Position numbers and translations under genes: made by a program
Part shown: piece by piece, positions 53,268-61,800 of the stretch
How positions within the stretch are numbered: position 1 is the first letter of the stretch
Layout: each line of letters starts with the position of its first letter
The notes under the pieces: model-generated
Told to the model about the DNA's origin: nothing
What the model saw: only the letters and a program-made list of their open reading frames with translations
The model's database searches: none
Assembly: GCF_009664855.1 (NCBI RefSeq)
Contig: NZ_CP045928.1
Span: 4,992,331-5,056,330, forward strand
Length of the DNA: 64,000 bases
Reading direction: 5' to 3'
From: Flavobacterium sp. SLB02
Lineage (GTDB): Bacteria > Bacteroidota > Bacteroidia > Flavobacteriales > Flavobacteriaceae

Positions 53268-56075
53268 CTAAAATTCAAATTCTCCAATCAGAATCTTGCT
53301 GTCGTTTTCGCGTTTGTTTTCTTTCTGACTCTGGAAAACAGCTATTTTACGTTCTTGTCTTCCATCAGAATAGTACAAATACACTTCTGCCATTACTGTT
53401 GTTGGTCCGGAAAGTATATTTTGTCTCTCTCCAAAGAAATTGGTTTTAATTTTATACTTACCCTTTATGGCTTTTTTTAGTAAAAACTGTTCAGGACCAA
53501 AACCCTGAGTAAAATCATTACTTAATCTTCCTCCTATTTCTGTAGATTTATGAGAATAGGAGCAATCTTCTCCTCTGGGATCTGTAACCCAAAGGTCTAT
53601 ATCTGTATTGTCCTTATTCCAGTTAATTACAACTCGAATGTCTACCGGTAAATTTGCTTTTAGACGATCATCTATTTTGCTCGCATCTACATTTTTGTTT
53701 TGGCTCAGAATATTATTAATTTCCATAATCAAAATCTCCTCTATACCGTTGTCTCTTACTGAAATCTCATCGGTATATTCCTGATAAAGCATCGATTTAT
53801 AGATATCAAGAGCTTCCTGAGGTTTTTTATTATCAATCAGGGCCAATGCATAATCTCTGTGGCTTTGAGAATCGAACGGTCTCCATTCCAGAATTTTCTG
53901 GGAAATCCATAATTCTTTTTCATAATTACCTCTCTGTTTTAGCAGATAATATATGGTTTTGTATAGCTCTTCATTTTCCAGATCGAGCTCTGCCAATGTG
54001 CTTAAAACTTTTAAAGAAAGTGCTTTATCTCCTTTTTTGAATAGCAATTTAGAGATATCAAAATAATACGTTACCTGCTTTTCATATTTAGAACGATTTT
54101 CAAGATACTTCTGATAGATTAATTCAGAGGACTGTAAATTCTGAAAATCTTTCATATACTCTTCGTTGCTTTCTACTTCTACCAGAGTTATTTTACCTTT
54201 GGATTTTGTAGACCCGGACATTTCTGCAGCATTACTGTAAACAGCATTATCTTCTAATTGATTTTTATTTGCTGATTCTCCTAATGACTGATTAGAAATC
54301 TTAGGGTACTGCTTTTTTTCTGCAGGCTTGAATTCGGTATTCCACCAGGCTACCAGTTCACGGGTTATATCAAAAGATTTGGATAGCAGGTTTTTTCTTT
54401 TCTCTAAAATTTCTTTTTTGTTTCTTGAAACGATTTTGTTGTATTCAGATAATAATTCCTGAGGTGGTTTAATTCCGTAACGTACATAATCATCGACGTC
54501 ATCCAATACAATAAGACTGGTGTTTTTACTTACCACTCCAAACTGTTCGCTCAAATTTCTGATTTCATCGCGATTTTGAGTTGAATTGAGTTCAAGATCA
54601 TTGATTTTGCTTTGTGCCCAAAATTGCGCAATTGGCCAGTTATCAACTTGTACAGCAGTATTAAAATCTACAGGGACTTCGTAGTTCTTATTTCCTACAG
54701 AAAAAACAGCAGTTAGTTTACCCAAATTTGGAGCTGAAATTCCAAATATATTGACTGGTTCATTTACTGCAGTTCCAACATTTGGAAATAATTCCTGAAT
54801 ATTAGCATTTTCTTTAAATCCTAAAAATATAACAGGCTGTTTACTGTATGTTTTTAGAGCAGACGGAGTGTCTAATTCATTAAGATTGATAAAATGCCCT
54901 CCAGATTGTGATGCTAAAAGTTTTAGAAGATTAAAATCTGAAGTAGGCGTACTTACTATACTATTTACAGTTTTTTTGAATTTTAAAGTCAAATCACCAA
55001 AATTTGAAATTCCGTCAGAAAATAAAAGGTATTCTTCTATTCCTGAAATCTCTTTTAATGCACCAAAGTCGGTTCCACCGTCATATTTTAAGCTAGCAAT
55101 TCTATTTTTTAATGCACTCCAGTTTCCGCCAGAAACAGCAAATTCTTCTGTCTTCTCCAGCACGTTATTTAAAAGCACAAAAGATACTGAAACGTCTTTA
55201 TTGTTTAAAAAATAGGCATTAAGAAAGTCAACTTCTTTTTGATGGTTTCTCTTAGATCCGCTAAATGAATTATCCCAAATAATTGCAATTTTATGAGATT
55301 TTGATTTTTCCTTCGCAGGGAAATCTGTCGCAACACTCGCTGCAAAATAAAATTTGTCACCAGAAGTTTTCTGCAACAAAATATTTGAAGACTGATTTGC
55401 TTTTGGTATCGTTATTTTAAGATTTTCGTTCGGTGTAAAATTTTGTTTGCTAATCTCAGCAACCCATTGACTTCCCTGTTTCTGAAAAGCAAAACTTCCA
55501 TCCGGATTCTCAGTAATTTTGGGAATTAGCAGACTCTCATTAATTAATACTTTTAGATTAAATTTTGGAATACTAACAGTTTCATTGGCAAAAGTCAAAA
55601 GATATTGATAGTCAGAACCAAAATTTTTAAGTTCCTGATGATACGTAATTTTAATCGTTCTGCTTCCTTTCGCCGGAATTGGATAAATTCTTGTTCGGAA
55701 ATTATTTCCCTCAACTTTTTCAATAATTCCAGGATCGATATTTCTTTTTTCAATACTTTCAAATATTTCCTTAGCTCTTTCTTTAGGAACAGGAACGGCA
55801 TCTCTTAATTTTCCGTTGATATCTAAAGCGTAGCCGCTTATGCTTACTCCTTCTGGTAAGGGAATCGTAAGTTTTCCTTCTAAAATTCTGTCACCTGGAT
55901 TGTAAAAAGTGTAAATGGCTATAGTTGTGGCAAGATTCCCCAAAATTTGGGTCTCAATTTTTGCTTCCTGCAGGACCACTGAATGTTTTTTTTGATTTTC
56001 TACGGCCAGAGTTGGTATTTGAGAAAAAACGGCATTAAATACCATTAATGCACATATAGTAAAAACTTTATTCAT
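53268..56075 (-). CDS. VIT-domain / DUF2135 secreted protein with VWA-like and TPR regions
   Basis: Large envelope protein of 935 residues with a signal peptide (1-19). It has a VIT (inter-alpha-trypsin) domain (about 25-160, with RILEGKLTIPLPEG, IPAKGSRTIKITY). A von-Willebrand-A-like fold follows (about 265-420): IIWDNSFSGS replaces the usual DxSxS, and FSDGISNFG is the second metal-site segment. The middle has TPR-like helices (about 640-760). A C-terminal DUF2135 domain (about 800-920, NTDIDLWVTDPRGEDCSYSH, GGRLSNDFTQGFGPEQF) binds or displays something unknown. It follows the membrane protease gene by 65 bases, so the two probably form one unit. Confidence 0.85.
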   Translation of the reverse strand: MNKVFTICALMVFNAVFSQIPTLAVENQKKHSVVLQEAKIETQILGNLATTIAIYTFYNPGDRILEGKLTIPLPEGVSISGYALDINGKLRDAVPVPKERAKEIFESIEKRNIDPGIIEKVEGNNFRTRIYPIPAKGSRTIKITYHQELKNFGSDYQYLLTFANETVSIPKFNLKVLINESLLIPKITENPDGSFAFQKQGSQWVAEISKQNFTPNENLKITIPKANQSSNILLQKTSGDKFYFAASVATDFPAKEKSKSHKIAIIWDNSFSGSKRNHQKEVDFLNAYFLNNKDVSVSFVLLNNVLEKTEEFAVSGGNWSALKNRIASLKYDGGTDFGALKEISGIEEYLLFSDGISNFGDLTLKFKKTVNSIVSTPTSDFNLLKLLASQSGGHFINLNELDTPSALKTYSKQPVIFLGFKENANIQELFPNVGTAVNEPVNIFGISAPNLGKLTAVFSVGNKNYEVPVDFNTAVQVDNWPIAQFWAQSKINDLELNSTQNRDEIRNLSEQFGVVSKNTSLIVLDDVDDYVRYGIKPPQELLSEYNKIVSRNKKEILEKRKNLLSKSFDITRELVAWWNTEFKPAEKKQYPKISNQSLGESANKNQLEDNAVYSNAAEMSGSTKSKGKITLVEVESNEEYMKDFQNLQSSELIYQKYLENRSKYEKQVTYYFDISKLLFKKGDKALSLKVLSTLAELDLENEELYKTIYYLLKQRGNYEKELWISQKILEWRPFDSQSHRDYALALIDNKKPQEALDIYKSMLYQEYTDEISVRDNGIEEILIMEINNILSQNKNVDASKIDDRLKANLPVDIRVVINWNKDNTDIDLWVTDPRGEDCSYSHKSTEIGGRLSNDFTQGFGPEQFLLKKAIKGKYKIKTNFFGERQNILSGPTTVMAEVYLYYSDGRQERKIAVFQSQKENKRENDSKILIGEFEF

Positions 56076-56140
56076 ATTAAAAAAGTGATTTTTATTTAAT
56101 TACAAAGGCGAAAAAACAACAAACTCTCAAGAGGTTCTCG

Positions 56141-57280
56141 TTAGAAAGTGCTGATATGCTTGGCAACAATTCCAAAATTAAAACCCTGTACCTCATCTAC
56201 TCCGCTAAAATTGACTGCGATCAACTGACCACACTCATTAAATACCGGTGCACCACTGGCCCCATGCGTAGAAGTGATACTGTATTGAATTTTATTCCCG
56301 TCTGATTCTTTACTTATTTTACCATCATAAAGCTGCACTTTTATACCTGAATCTGTTTTTGCCAAATCCATTCCCAAAGGATACCCCACCATTATTGCTT
56401 TTTGTCCGGGATTTAAAGAGGCATCATCCTTAACTGCATTGTCAAGATTGATGATGTTTGCAACACTTTGCGGAGTTGTATGATCCGTAAGTCTTACAAT
56501 GCCTAAATCAATATTGGTATCTTCTGAAATTTTTTCGATCTCGCAACTTAGCCATTGATCATCTGAATCATGAAGTGCAACCGCAATCTCTACCGTTTTT
56601 ACATACACCTCAATATCTTCCCTCGATACATATTCTTTAACCGGAATGGCAGCTGCAATATCTGTTGTTACTTTGGCTGTATCGGTTTCTGTCTCATTTG
56701 AACTTACAAATTCTTCACCCGCTGGCTCTTCACTTGTTTCTTCACCTTCACCTTCGTAATCACCTTCACTTTCCTCGTAGGCAGATGCAATTTTCCAGTT
56801 TCTTTCAATAAAACTTTGATACTCATCTTCCGATACATCAGTGGTAAGAATTGAAGCAATTTTTAATCTTAGATTTCTTATGGCAGTATTTGTTTTTTCC
56901 TGCTCTTCACCTGATGAATTCCATGGTTGTAAAACATGGCTATTAGTCAATATTTTACCTTCTCTGTCTATGAAAAAACCTGTTCCAAAGACTGTTTCTT
57001 CTTTTGCGTCTGGAGTATTAAGCTGAATTTCCGTTCCCTTAATTTTTGCAAAATAACCATAGCTGTGTCTTATCAGTACAACTGCGTCTTTGTATTCGTT
57101 ATATACTTTTGTATCTGAATCTAAACAAATAGCGGCAGGTGCCTTTTTAAAATATTTAAAGCCAAAAAAAGCTGCTGTTGAGAGAATGACTACAGCAAAG
57201 AAGATAATTTTATAAGGTTTTCTTTTTTTATTGGTAATCTCATGCAAATCATTGTTGGTTCCGATTTTTGTAATTTTCAT
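56141..57280 (-). CDS. Membrane-anchored trypsin-like serine protease
   Basis: A 379-residue protein with a short basic N-terminus, one transmembrane helix (about 25-42) and an extracytoplasmic chymotrypsin-fold protease. The triad fits the His of ILTNSHVLQ (about 114), the Asp of EDTNIDLGIVRL (about 270) and the Ser of STHGASGAPVFN (about 342). Between His and Asp lies an unusually long acidic insert (about 165-215, rich in Glu, Thr, Ser). There is no PDZ domain, so it is not a DegP homologue. Co-directional with the VIT protein downstream, which could be a partner or target. Confidence 0.82.
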   Translation of the reverse strand: MKITKIGTNNDLHEITNKKRKPYKIIFFAVVILSTAAFFGFKYFKKAPAAICLDSDTKVYNEYKDAVVLIRHSYGYFAKIKGTEIQLNTPDAKEETVFGTGFFIDREGKILTNSHVLQPWNSSGEEQEKTNTAIRNLRLKIASILTTDVSEDEYQSFIERNWKIASAYEESEGDYEGEGEETSEEPAGEEFVSSNETETDTAKVTTDIAAAIPVKEYVSREDIEVYVKTVEIAVALHDSDDQWLSCEIEKISEDTNIDLGIVRLTDHTTPQSVANIINLDNAVKDDASLNPGQKAIMVGYPLGMDLAKTDSGIKVQLYDGKISKESDGNKIQYSITSTHGASGAPVFNECGQLIAVNFSGVDEVQGFNFGIVAKHISTF

Positions 57281-57614
57281 TTGTAAATAGGTAAGTTTTA
57301 TTAGTTTGGTCTAGATTGTCAATTCACAAAATCATTTAACATTTGCTGTTTTAACGGCCCGAAGGTAGTAATTTAATTATTAAATTTTAGTAGTAAAATA
57401 TCATCATATTTAGAATTGATAATTTATTAAATACTCCATTACTTTTTCTTCTTTAAAGTTTTCAGATTCTGACTAAATGTAATATCTCCATTTTAAAGTA
57501 AATATTCTGCAGTTGGAATTATTCCTATAAAAACATATTAATGATAACTTATTGTTTTCCAATACAAAGCGGTAGTAATTAGAATAAATCATTATTTTTT
57601 GATTCTTTTTTAAA
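57281..57614. other. Intergenic region without recognised gene
   Basis: About 330 AT-rich bases upstream of the protease gene. No clear promoter match and no coding potential seen. Confidence 0.4.
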
Positions 57615-57649
57615 CAAAAAAAATCCAAAGCCATAACAGCTTTGGATTT
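57615..57649 (-). terminator. Terminator of the M1 peptidase gene
   Basis: AAATCCAAAGC / GCTTTGGATTT stem; on the minus strand it is followed by eight T. Confidence 0.85.
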
Positions 57650-57673
57650 TATCTTAATTGAAATTTAAAATCT

Positions 57674-59554
57674 TTACTTCACTTCAAAAACATTATTTGC
57701 TGGTTTTACATCAGCCATTAATCCGCTTGGATCTATGGTGATTTTTTTGATCGCTGTTTTGTTTTTGTCGATTGTAAAACTATAGTTTTGCTGCGCCCAT
57801 GCCCAATCTTCTAAAACTGTTCTTTTCACTTTTGGGTTTGGATTTGGTTTAATGAAGTTCATCATTCTTAAAGGAATGTAGAAACTTTCAGAAGTTCCAT
57901 CAGTATATTCAACTGTTAGGTCGATTGGCATTGGCATTCTTCCAATTCTCTCTAAAGTTACAGTCGTTTTTCCTGCATTATCCGCAACGTCTTTGATACT
58001 GTAATCGATAGTATTTAATGTTTCTGTCCAATCGATTAAATACCAGTCTAACTCTGCCCCTGAAACTCTTTCTGCAGTTCTCTTAATATCGTTTGGAGTT
58101 GGATGTTTGAATTTGAAATCGTTAAAATATCTTTTCAAAGTTGCATCCACATTCTCTTTGCCAATTACATATTCTAACTGCGATAAAAATATACTTCCTT
58201 TTATATAAGCCGAAATACTGTACGGTCTGTTTTCGTCGTAACGATCTCCGTGTGTACCTTGTGGCTGCTCTTTACCTGAATTTACTAATTGGTAATAAGC
58301 GGCATAATTTCCTTTATAAGGATTTACTTCTTTTTTATCTCCTTTTAATTCATTCAAAGCCCCATCTTCGATATAAGTTGTGAAACCTTCATCCATCCAT
58401 GGGTGTTTAGACTCGTTTGAAGCTAAAATATGCTGAAACCATGAATGTCCTAATTCATGCGTTGCAGTTCCCAAAATTCCCTGAAGTGTTCCGTTTCCTA
58501 ACATCAAAGTACACATTGCATACTCCATTCCGCCATCTCCACCCTGAATAAAGGAGTATTGTTTGTACGGATATGCACCTACTCTTTGATTGTAATACTC
58601 CATTACTTTGACCATTAAAGGCTCTAATTGTTTCCAATTTTCAGTAGTTTTTGGATTGTTTTTGTAGAAGAAATGCAAATCGACATCGTTTGGTCCTTTT
58701 ACAATATCATGCGTATATTCTTTGTCTGCTGCCCATGTAAAATCGTGAACATTTGGCGCAATAAAATGCCAGGTCAACGTTTTTGTTTTCTTTGGATATA
58801 CAACCGTTACGCCAGTATCTTCATACCCGTGACCAATCGTGTTTTTGTCCTGCAAATATCCTGAACCTCCAATAGTATAGTCTTTATCGATTGTAATTTT
58901 TACATCGAAATTACCCCAAACACCGTGAAATTCTCTCGCAATGTATGGATCTGCGTGCCAGCCTTCAAAATCAAATTCTGCTAATTTTGGATACCATTGT
59001 GACATTGAAAGCTCTACTCCCTCAGAATTATTACGTCCTGAACGACGAACCTGTACCGGAACTTGTCCGTCGAAATCTAAGGTAAAAGTAGTCTTGGTAT
59101 TCGGTAAAATTGCTTTAGCCAGAGTTACTTCAAGGATTGTTCCTGAAACTCTGGTTTGCGCCGTTACGCCATCTTGTTTTAAGTTGGTGATTTTTAGAAA
59201 CCCAATTTCGTTTGGTTTTAAGGTTTCAATTCGGCTTTGTTTGGTTTCCTTTCCGTCTGTACCTTTTATTTTGGTTACCATTCTTCCGTCAGGATCTTTT
59301 ATAAAATGCAAACGTGCATCCATTTCACTTCCCGGCTGAAATGCATTTGGAAATAAATGGTAAAATACCTTTTTTAAAGTATCAGGAGAATTATTGGTAT
59401 ACACCAATTCTTGTTTTCCTTTGTACTGGTAGTTTTTTACATCCATAGAAACCTCCATTTTATAATCGGCGTGTTGTTGCCAATATGGAGCACTTTGTGC
59501 AAATGCTGAGTTTAAACCTAAACTCAAAAAGGAAAGTAGTATAATTTTTCGCAT
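57674..59554 (-). CDS. M1 family metallopeptidase
   Basis: Zinc aminopeptidase-like protein of 626 residues with a signal peptide (1-19, SAFAQ). An N-terminal beta domain (about 20-260) precedes the gluzincin catalytic domain: zinc motif HELGHSWFQH (about 367), downstream Glu in MDEGFTTYIED (about 390), and a GGMEYAMCTLM segment (about 344) in place of GAMEN. The C-terminal part is a beta domain. Probably periplasmic or surface peptide digestion. Located between the protease/VIT pair and a subtilase. Confidence 0.93.
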   Translation of the reverse strand: MRKIILLSFLSLGLNSAFAQSAPYWQQHADYKMEVSMDVKNYQYKGKQELVYTNNSPDTLKKVFYHLFPNAFQPGSEMDARLHFIKDPDGRMVTKIKGTDGKETKQSRIETLKPNEIGFLKITNLKQDGVTAQTRVSGTILEVTLAKAILPNTKTTFTLDFDGQVPVQVRRSGRNNSEGVELSMSQWYPKLAEFDFEGWHADPYIAREFHGVWGNFDVKITIDKDYTIGGSGYLQDKNTIGHGYEDTGVTVVYPKKTKTLTWHFIAPNVHDFTWAADKEYTHDIVKGPNDVDLHFFYKNNPKTTENWKQLEPLMVKVMEYYNQRVGAYPYKQYSFIQGGDGGMEYAMCTLMLGNGTLQGILGTATHELGHSWFQHILASNESKHPWMDEGFTTYIEDGALNELKGDKKEVNPYKGNYAAYYQLVNSGKEQPQGTHGDRYDENRPYSISAYIKGSIFLSQLEYVIGKENVDATLKRYFNDFKFKHPTPNDIKRTAERVSGAELDWYLIDWTETLNTIDYSIKDVADNAGKTTVTLERIGRMPMPIDLTVEYTDGTSESFYIPLRMMNFIKPNPNPKVKRTVLEDWAWAQQNYSFTIDKNKTAIKKITIDPSGLMADVKPANNVFEVK

Positions 59555-59565
59555 CGTTTTTTCAA

Positions 59566-59594
59566 TAAAAATGGAAGAGTTGCCACTCTTCCAT
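59566..59594 (-). terminator. Terminator between the subtilase and M1 genes
   Basis: ATGGAAGAGT / ACTCTTCCAT stem followed on the minus strand by five T. It lies between two co-directional genes, so the M1 gene likely needs its own promoter or partial read-through. Confidence 0.75.
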
Positions 59595-59617
59595 TAGGTT
59601 ACTATTTTGTGTTATTT

Positions 59618-61252
59618 TTATTTTTTTGACATTTTTTCTGCCATCAATAAAGCATTATAAGCATTCACCATTTTCGCAGTTTTTGATGATTCTACAGAAG
59701 AAACTGCTACCGGTTTTTCGTCCGGATTTGGATTTTCTCCTAAAATTATCATTGATGGAAGTGCTACTCCTGAATCCATTAAAATTTGTTTTACCTGAAC
59801 TGCTTTTAGTTTTGGATAATAAGAACGAATTAGTGCTGCAACTCCTGCCGCATTTGGAGACGCCATTGAAGTTCCTTGCAAATACTTGTATTTATTATTT
59901 GGAACAGTTGCGTAAATCTCTTCACCCGGAGCAAAAACGTCAACATTTATTTTTCCGAAGTTCGAAAACGGAGCTACAACAGTTTCTCCATATGCTTTGT
60001 TGATTGCGCCAATTGTAATCACGTTATTAGCAAATTCTTTTACGTTATCTTCAGAATCATTTGGGTAATTAATGTTTTCTGTTTTATCGATATTGTATCC
60101 GTCATTTCCTGCCGCGTGTACAATTAAAACATCTTTTTTAGCAGCATATTTTATGGCATCGTAAACCCATTTTTTGTGCGGAGAAAAACTTTTCCCGAAA
60201 CTTCCGTTGATTACTTTTGCTCCGTTATCAACTGCATAACGAATCGCCAAAGCGATATCTTTATCATACTCATCTCCGTCAGGAACTGCCCTTACGGTTA
60301 ATATTTCGACATTGTTTGCAACCCCGTCTCCTCCTAAATCATTACCACGAACTTGTGCAATGATTCCGGCAACGTGAGTTCCGTGCAATGCTTTTTCTTT
60401 ATCTGGTCCAAAAACTACATTATTTCCGTAATGGTTGTCTTTGATATCTTCCGGATTATCACCTACGATTTTTCTTCCGTCGTATTCTTTGTTCAAATTA
60501 TAATTAAACTGATCGTAAACTGATTCTCTATAATCTTCTAATTCTGCTTCAGGGTCAAAAGTTGGTCCTGCATTAGTCAAAATTTGAGTCATTACCATTT
60601 TACTTCTAGCTACTTTTGGATCAGTCGAAGTAACTTTGCTTAGATCTTCTAGTTTATAAGTCGTTTTATTTAACTCTTTTTTTATAGTATTATGCACATC
60701 TATCAAGAAGTCTACTTGTTGTTTGTCTTCTAAAACTTTTTTAGACTTTTCTTCGTATTGTGCTAAAGCTGCTTTGTATTGCGCTGATCCATCATCTACT
60801 TTTTTGACAATACGGGTCATCTCAAGATTTTCGTGAACAGCATCTCCAAGAAAATTCCATCCATGAACATCATCAATAAATCCGTTTTTGTCATCATCAA
60901 TTCCATTCCCCGGAATCTCTTTAGGGTTGGTCCAGATCATTCCTTGTAAATCAGGATGCTCGATATCTACACCAGAATCTACAATCCCTACAATTACTTT
61001 TACTCCTTTTTTTCCTTGTAATAATTCGGCGTAAGCTCTGTCAACACTCATTCCCGGAATCGAATCTTTGATTAAATCAAGATGACTCCATCTTTTTAGT
61101 TCGTTTTCGCTAAGCGGTGCTTTTTTAACCACTGCCAAAGGAGCAGTAATGATTTCTTTAGTAGAAGAAGTCTGTGCTTGCAAAGTAGCACTGCAACCTG
61201 CAAGTACAAGTAATGCAAAAGTTGATAAAGTATTTATTTTTATAGGACTCAT
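59618..61252 (-). CDS. S8 family serine peptidase (subtilase)
   Basis: Exported subtilisin-like protease of 544 residues. The N-terminus has a lipoprotein-type signal (LALLVLAGC-like, ALLVLAGCSATLQAQ). The triad is Asp in VGIVDSGVDIEHPDL (about 95), His in ALHGTHVAGIIAQ (about 293) and Ser in LQGTSMASPNAAG (about 456). The spacing between Asp and His is unusually long because of an insert of about 150 residues (Lys/Glu-rich helical region, about 125-275). No T9SS sorting domain. Probably anchored in the envelope. Confidence 0.93.
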   Translation of the reverse strand: MSPIKINTLSTFALLVLAGCSATLQAQTSSTKEIITAPLAVVKKAPLSENELKRWSHLDLIKDSIPGMSVDRAYAELLQGKKGVKVIVGIVDSGVDIEHPDLQGMIWTNPKEIPGNGIDDDKNGFIDDVHGWNFLGDAVHENLEMTRIVKKVDDGSAQYKAALAQYEEKSKKVLEDKQQVDFLIDVHNTIKKELNKTTYKLEDLSKVTSTDPKVARSKMVMTQILTNAGPTFDPEAELEDYRESVYDQFNYNLNKEYDGRKIVGDNPEDIKDNHYGNNVVFGPDKEKALHGTHVAGIIAQVRGNDLGGDGVANNVEILTVRAVPDGDEYDKDIALAIRYAVDNGAKVINGSFGKSFSPHKKWVYDAIKYAAKKDVLIVHAAGNDGYNIDKTENINYPNDSEDNVKEFANNVITIGAINKAYGETVVAPFSNFGKINVDVFAPGEEIYATVPNNKYKYLQGTSMASPNAAGVAALIRSYYPKLKAVQVKQILMDSGVALPSMIILGENPNPDEKPVAVSSVESSKTAKMVNAYNALLMAEKMSKK

Positions 61253-61362
61253 GTATCTATTTTTAGTAAAAGTTAAAATATGGGCCTAAATTATGATTTT
61301 TTGTTACATAAAACTAACGATTAACACTGTGTTATGATTTTCAATTATAAAAATCTATGTTC

Positions 61363-61395
61363 CAAAAAAGAATCCGCCTTTTTAAAGCGGATTTA
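61363..61395 (-). terminator. Terminator of the small peptide gene
   Basis: On the minus strand AATCCGC / GCGGATT stem with a short loop, then CTTTTTT. It lies 18 bases after the peptide stop, supporting a real transcription unit there. Confidence 0.7.
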
Positions 61396-61412
61396 AAAAT
61401 TAAAAGAAATCA

Positions 61413-61591
61413 TTAACATGAATAACAACCTTCTTCATAAAGAAGATACATGTGATATGCTTTTACTTTCCATCCAAAATTATTACCTGCCGGCCCTCCA
61501 ATTCCTTCATTAATTTCTTTTAACTGATCAGAGATTCAAGAGTTACTAATCCTAATTCATTTGCATTTTCAATAAAATCATCCAAATTCAT
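61413..61591 (-). pseudogene. Small peptide precursor with double-glycine leader, frameshifted
   Basis: From ATG 61591: MNLDDFIENANELGLVTLES, then L-I-S and a stop. In the next frame the sequence goes on SDQLKEINEGIGG, PAGNNFGWKVKAYHMYLL, YEEGCYSC and TAA (61413-61415). The junction is a short TCTC stretch (GAATCTCTGATCAG), and losing four bases from a longer TCTCTCTC run would explain it. Joined, it gives a leader of about 33 residues ending in GG and a 26-residue core with two cysteines, the plan of bacteriocin-like or peptide natural-product precursors. No transporter or modification enzyme is nearby in the window. Confidence 0.6.
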
Positions 61592-61800
61592 AAACTATAA
61601 AATTTATATTTATCTACTCTTTAGCTTTTCGGTATCGGCTTATTTGCCAATATATAAAATAATATTTACAAATAATAATATTAAAATAAATAAAATCTTA
61701 TAATTTTAATGATTGAAAATAAATTACTCATTACGTTATCCCGTAAGGAAAAACAATATAAATAAGTTATACTTGTGTGGGCAAATTCTAAACCAATTCT
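61592..61800. other. Intergenic region upstream of the RCC1-repeat gene
   Basis: No gene seen. TATACTTG at 61768-61775 is one base off the -7 consensus and lies 25 bases before the ATG at 61801. Confidence 0.35.
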
